From: Enterococcus canis NBRC 100695
GTDB lineage: Bacteria; Bacillota; Bacilli; Lactobacillales; Enterococcaceae
Direction: 5' to 3'
NCBI RefSeq assembly: GCF_001544375.1
Contig: NZ_BCQJ01000001.1
Coordinates: 542,275 to 606,274, forward strand
Length of the DNA: 64,000 nucleotides
The notes beneath the pieces are model-generated. The model was not told the DNA's origin. It saw only the letters and a list, made by a program, of their open reading frames with translations, and did no database searches. Each line of letters opens with the position of its first letter. The stretch's first letter is position 1. Below are positions 62,594 to 64,000 of the stretch, one piece after another. The position numbers and the translations under genes were made by a program.

Positions 62594-62905
62594 TTACATA
62601 TTTGCGACTTCGCGGGAGATCTTTTGGTATTTTTCTTTACTTGATGGTTTGTACAAGACTAAGACCCGACCAATAATCTGCACGATGTCACAGTGAACTT
62701 CTTTTTCTAAAATTTCAGCGACTTCTGGGGCGATTTCATCGGTATTTTGCAATAAGCTGATTTTAATCAGTTCACGTTTTTCTAGTGCTTCACCGATTTG
62801 AGTCAGCATGGCACTGTTGATACCGCCTTTGCCAATTTGAAAAATCGGTTGTAAATGATGGGCTTGGCTGCGCAAGAAGCGCTTTTGTTTCCCTCTTAAT
62901 TCCAT
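62594..62905 (-). CDS. yhbY: YhbY/CRS1 domain RNA-binding protein
   Basis: 103 residues covering the entire CRM domain (LRGKQKRFLRSQAHHLQPIF, IGKGGINSA with the GxxG loop, ELIKISLLQN). It binds pre-50S ribosomal RNA in characterised bacteria. Position between yqeH and nadD is conserved. AAAGGA precedes the ATG by five bases. Confidence 0.95.
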   Translation of the reverse strand: MELRGKQKRFLRSQAHHLQPIFQIGKGGINSAMLTQIGEALEKRELIKISLLQNTDEIAPEVAEILEKEVHCDIVQIIGRVLVLYKPSSKEKYQKISREVANM

Positions 62906-62919
62906 AATTGTCCTTCTTT

Positions 62920-64000
62920 CTATATCAAGGCTTTCCGCTTGATCACATCGACACCTTTAGGCGCCCAACCAGCCACAACGCCTGGTTTCGTTACAGTAAT
63001 CCAGCCGAGACCCGCAAATACGATATCGGTTTTTTCTTTAATGGAGAATTCAAAGCGCACGAGTTTTGGAAAATCGGCGACTTCTTCTGGACGCGGTGGC
63101 TGTAAAAGTCCCCCCACGTGTTTTTCGTAAAACTGATCGGCATTGCTAAGCTTGGTGCGGTGCAATGCCAAGTCATTGCTGACATAAGCGATTAGTGAGC
63201 TGCGTTCCCCTTGGATAAAATCGAAGCGTGCTAAACCACCTAGGAACAAGGTTTGTTCCGGATTTAACTGGTAAACTTTTGGCTTGATCTCTTTATGAGG
63301 TGCAATAATCTTTAAATCTTTTTTGCCTAAATAGTGAGCCATTTGGTGACGGTGAATGATTCCCGGCGTGTCCACTAAAAAGTGACCATCTTCTAAAGGA
63401 ATCTCAATTTTATCCAGCGTCGTTCCTGGAAATTGCGACGTTGTGATTAAGTCTTGGATTCCCGCCGTCTGCTTGATGATTTGGTTGATCAGCGTTGATT
63501 TTCCAACATTGGTCACTCCCACTACATAAACATCGCGACCTTCACGATATTTCTCAATCGCCTCCAAGAGTTCCGTCATTTCATGGGGTTTATGGGCACT
63601 GGTCAACATCACATCCACAGGCCGCAAGCCTTCTTCATGGGCGCGTTCCCGCATCCATTGGGTCAACCGCGGCTTTTTCAGTGATTTCGGTAAAATATCC
63701 ACTTTGTTGCCCACTAATAATACTGGGTTGTCGCCGATAAAGCGATGTAAGCCAGGAATCAACGAACCGTTAAAGTCGAAAATATCCACCACATTCACGA
63801 TTAAGGCATCTGTCTTGCCTAACTCGTTCAGCAAACGTAAAAAATCATCATCCGTTAAATGAACATCTTGAATCTCGTTATAGTGGCGTAAGCGGAAGCA
63901 GCGTTGGCAATAAACTTCGCCACTTTCCAGCCCTTTTTCCAATGCTGCTGGCGGCGTATAGCCTAATTCGTTGGGGCGTTCTGTCTGAACTTCCGCACCG
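62920..64000 (-). CDS. yqeH: YqeH, ribosome biogenesis GTPase, 5' end outside window
   Basis: Open to the right edge: residues upstream of the internal TTG (AEVQTERPNELGYTPPAALE) match YqeH, so the start lies beyond 64000. The second half of the zinc site is YCQRCFRLRHYNE. The circularly permuted GTPase motifs appear in the order G4 GNKVDILP, then G1 GVTNVGKSTLINQ, then G3 DTPGI. YqeH is needed for 30S assembly. First visible gene of the yqeH-yhbY-nadD-yqeK-rsfS-yqeM series. Confidence 0.95.
   Translation of the reverse strand, partial: GAEVQTERPNELGYTPPAALEKGLESGEVYCQRCFRLRHYNEIQDVHLTDDDFLRLLNELGKTDALIVNVVDIFDFNGSLIPGLHRFIGDNPVLLVGNKVDILPKSLKKPRLTQWMRERAHEEGLRPVDVMLTSAHKPHEMTELLEAIEKYREGRDVYVVGVTNVGKSTLINQIIKQTAGIQDLITTSQFPGTTLDKIEIPLEDGHFLVDTPGIIHRHQMAHYLGKKDLKIIAPHKEIKPKVYQLNPEQTLFLGGLARFDFIQGERSSLIAYVSNDLALHRTKLSNADQFYEKHVGGLLQPPRPEEVADFPKLVRFEFSIKEKTDIVFAGLGWITVTKPGVVAGWAPKGVDVIKRKALI

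Overview
This 64 kb window looks like chromosomal DNA of a low- to mid-GC lactic acid bacterium of the order Lactobacillales, most likely Enterococcus or a close relative. The evidence is the gene content and order: a cdaA-cdaR-glmM operon, glnR-glnA, a yqgN-gluP-yqgQ-glcK-type operon, rpmG beside a class B penicillin-binding protein, a yqeH-yhbY-nadD-yqeK-rsfS-yqeM series, an Ebp-like sortase-assembled pilus locus, strong AGGAGG ribosome binding sites and frequent TTG/GTG starts. No rRNA, tRNA, CRISPR array, intact insertion sequence or prophage was seen. Most of the window is core genome.

Left part (1-13.8 kb): two divergent DUF308/HdeD-type membrane proteins; an Rgg-type regulator divergent from a one-piece ABC exporter, with a perfect 22-bp palindrome between them; a pyruvate oxidase; a ZIP metal transporter; glmS behind a recognisable glmS ribozyme; a small membrane protein; the glmM-cdaR-cdaA operon (amino-sugar synthesis and c-di-AMP); and a voltage-sensor-type potassium channel. 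Centre-left (13.9-30.8 kb): a large pyruvate:ferredoxin oxidoreductase; an unknown anchored protein; glnR-glnA with a GlnR box; a ynbB-hflX-miaA-glycerophosphodiesterase cluster; small DUF3042 and DUF488 genes; a lone AAA ATPase; and the fthC-rhomboid-yqgQ-glcK-rhodanese operon. Centre (30.8-40 kb): an aldo/keto reductase; a cellobiose PTS permease with a 6-phospho-beta-glucosidase, two cre-like sites and an RpiR regulator; a Kup potassium transporter behind a riboswitch-like attenuator resembling the yybP-ykoY family; and a GntR-controlled ABC transporter.

Right part (40-64 kb): rpmG and PBP2b; thrS with a T-box leader carrying an unusual 60-bp tandem repeat between the attenuator and the start codon; a tautomerase; an ASCH protein coupled to a P1B metal ATPase; a three-gene cluster around an ANT(6)-like nucleotidyltransferase; a universal stress protein; a four-gene pilus locus (VWA tip protein, minor pilin, major pilin, class C sortase) whose sortase carries a CnaB-like tail; yebC; tmcAL; and the yqeH-to-yqeM series, in which rsfS seems to start at a non-AUG codon.

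Recurring themes are potassium and c-di-AMP physiology (CdaA/CdaR, a K+ channel, Kup), pyruvate handling by two alternative oxidising enzymes, and heavy use of RNA-based control (glmS ribozyme, T-box, Kup leader). All family calls are by eye from motifs. No database search or folding calculation was run.
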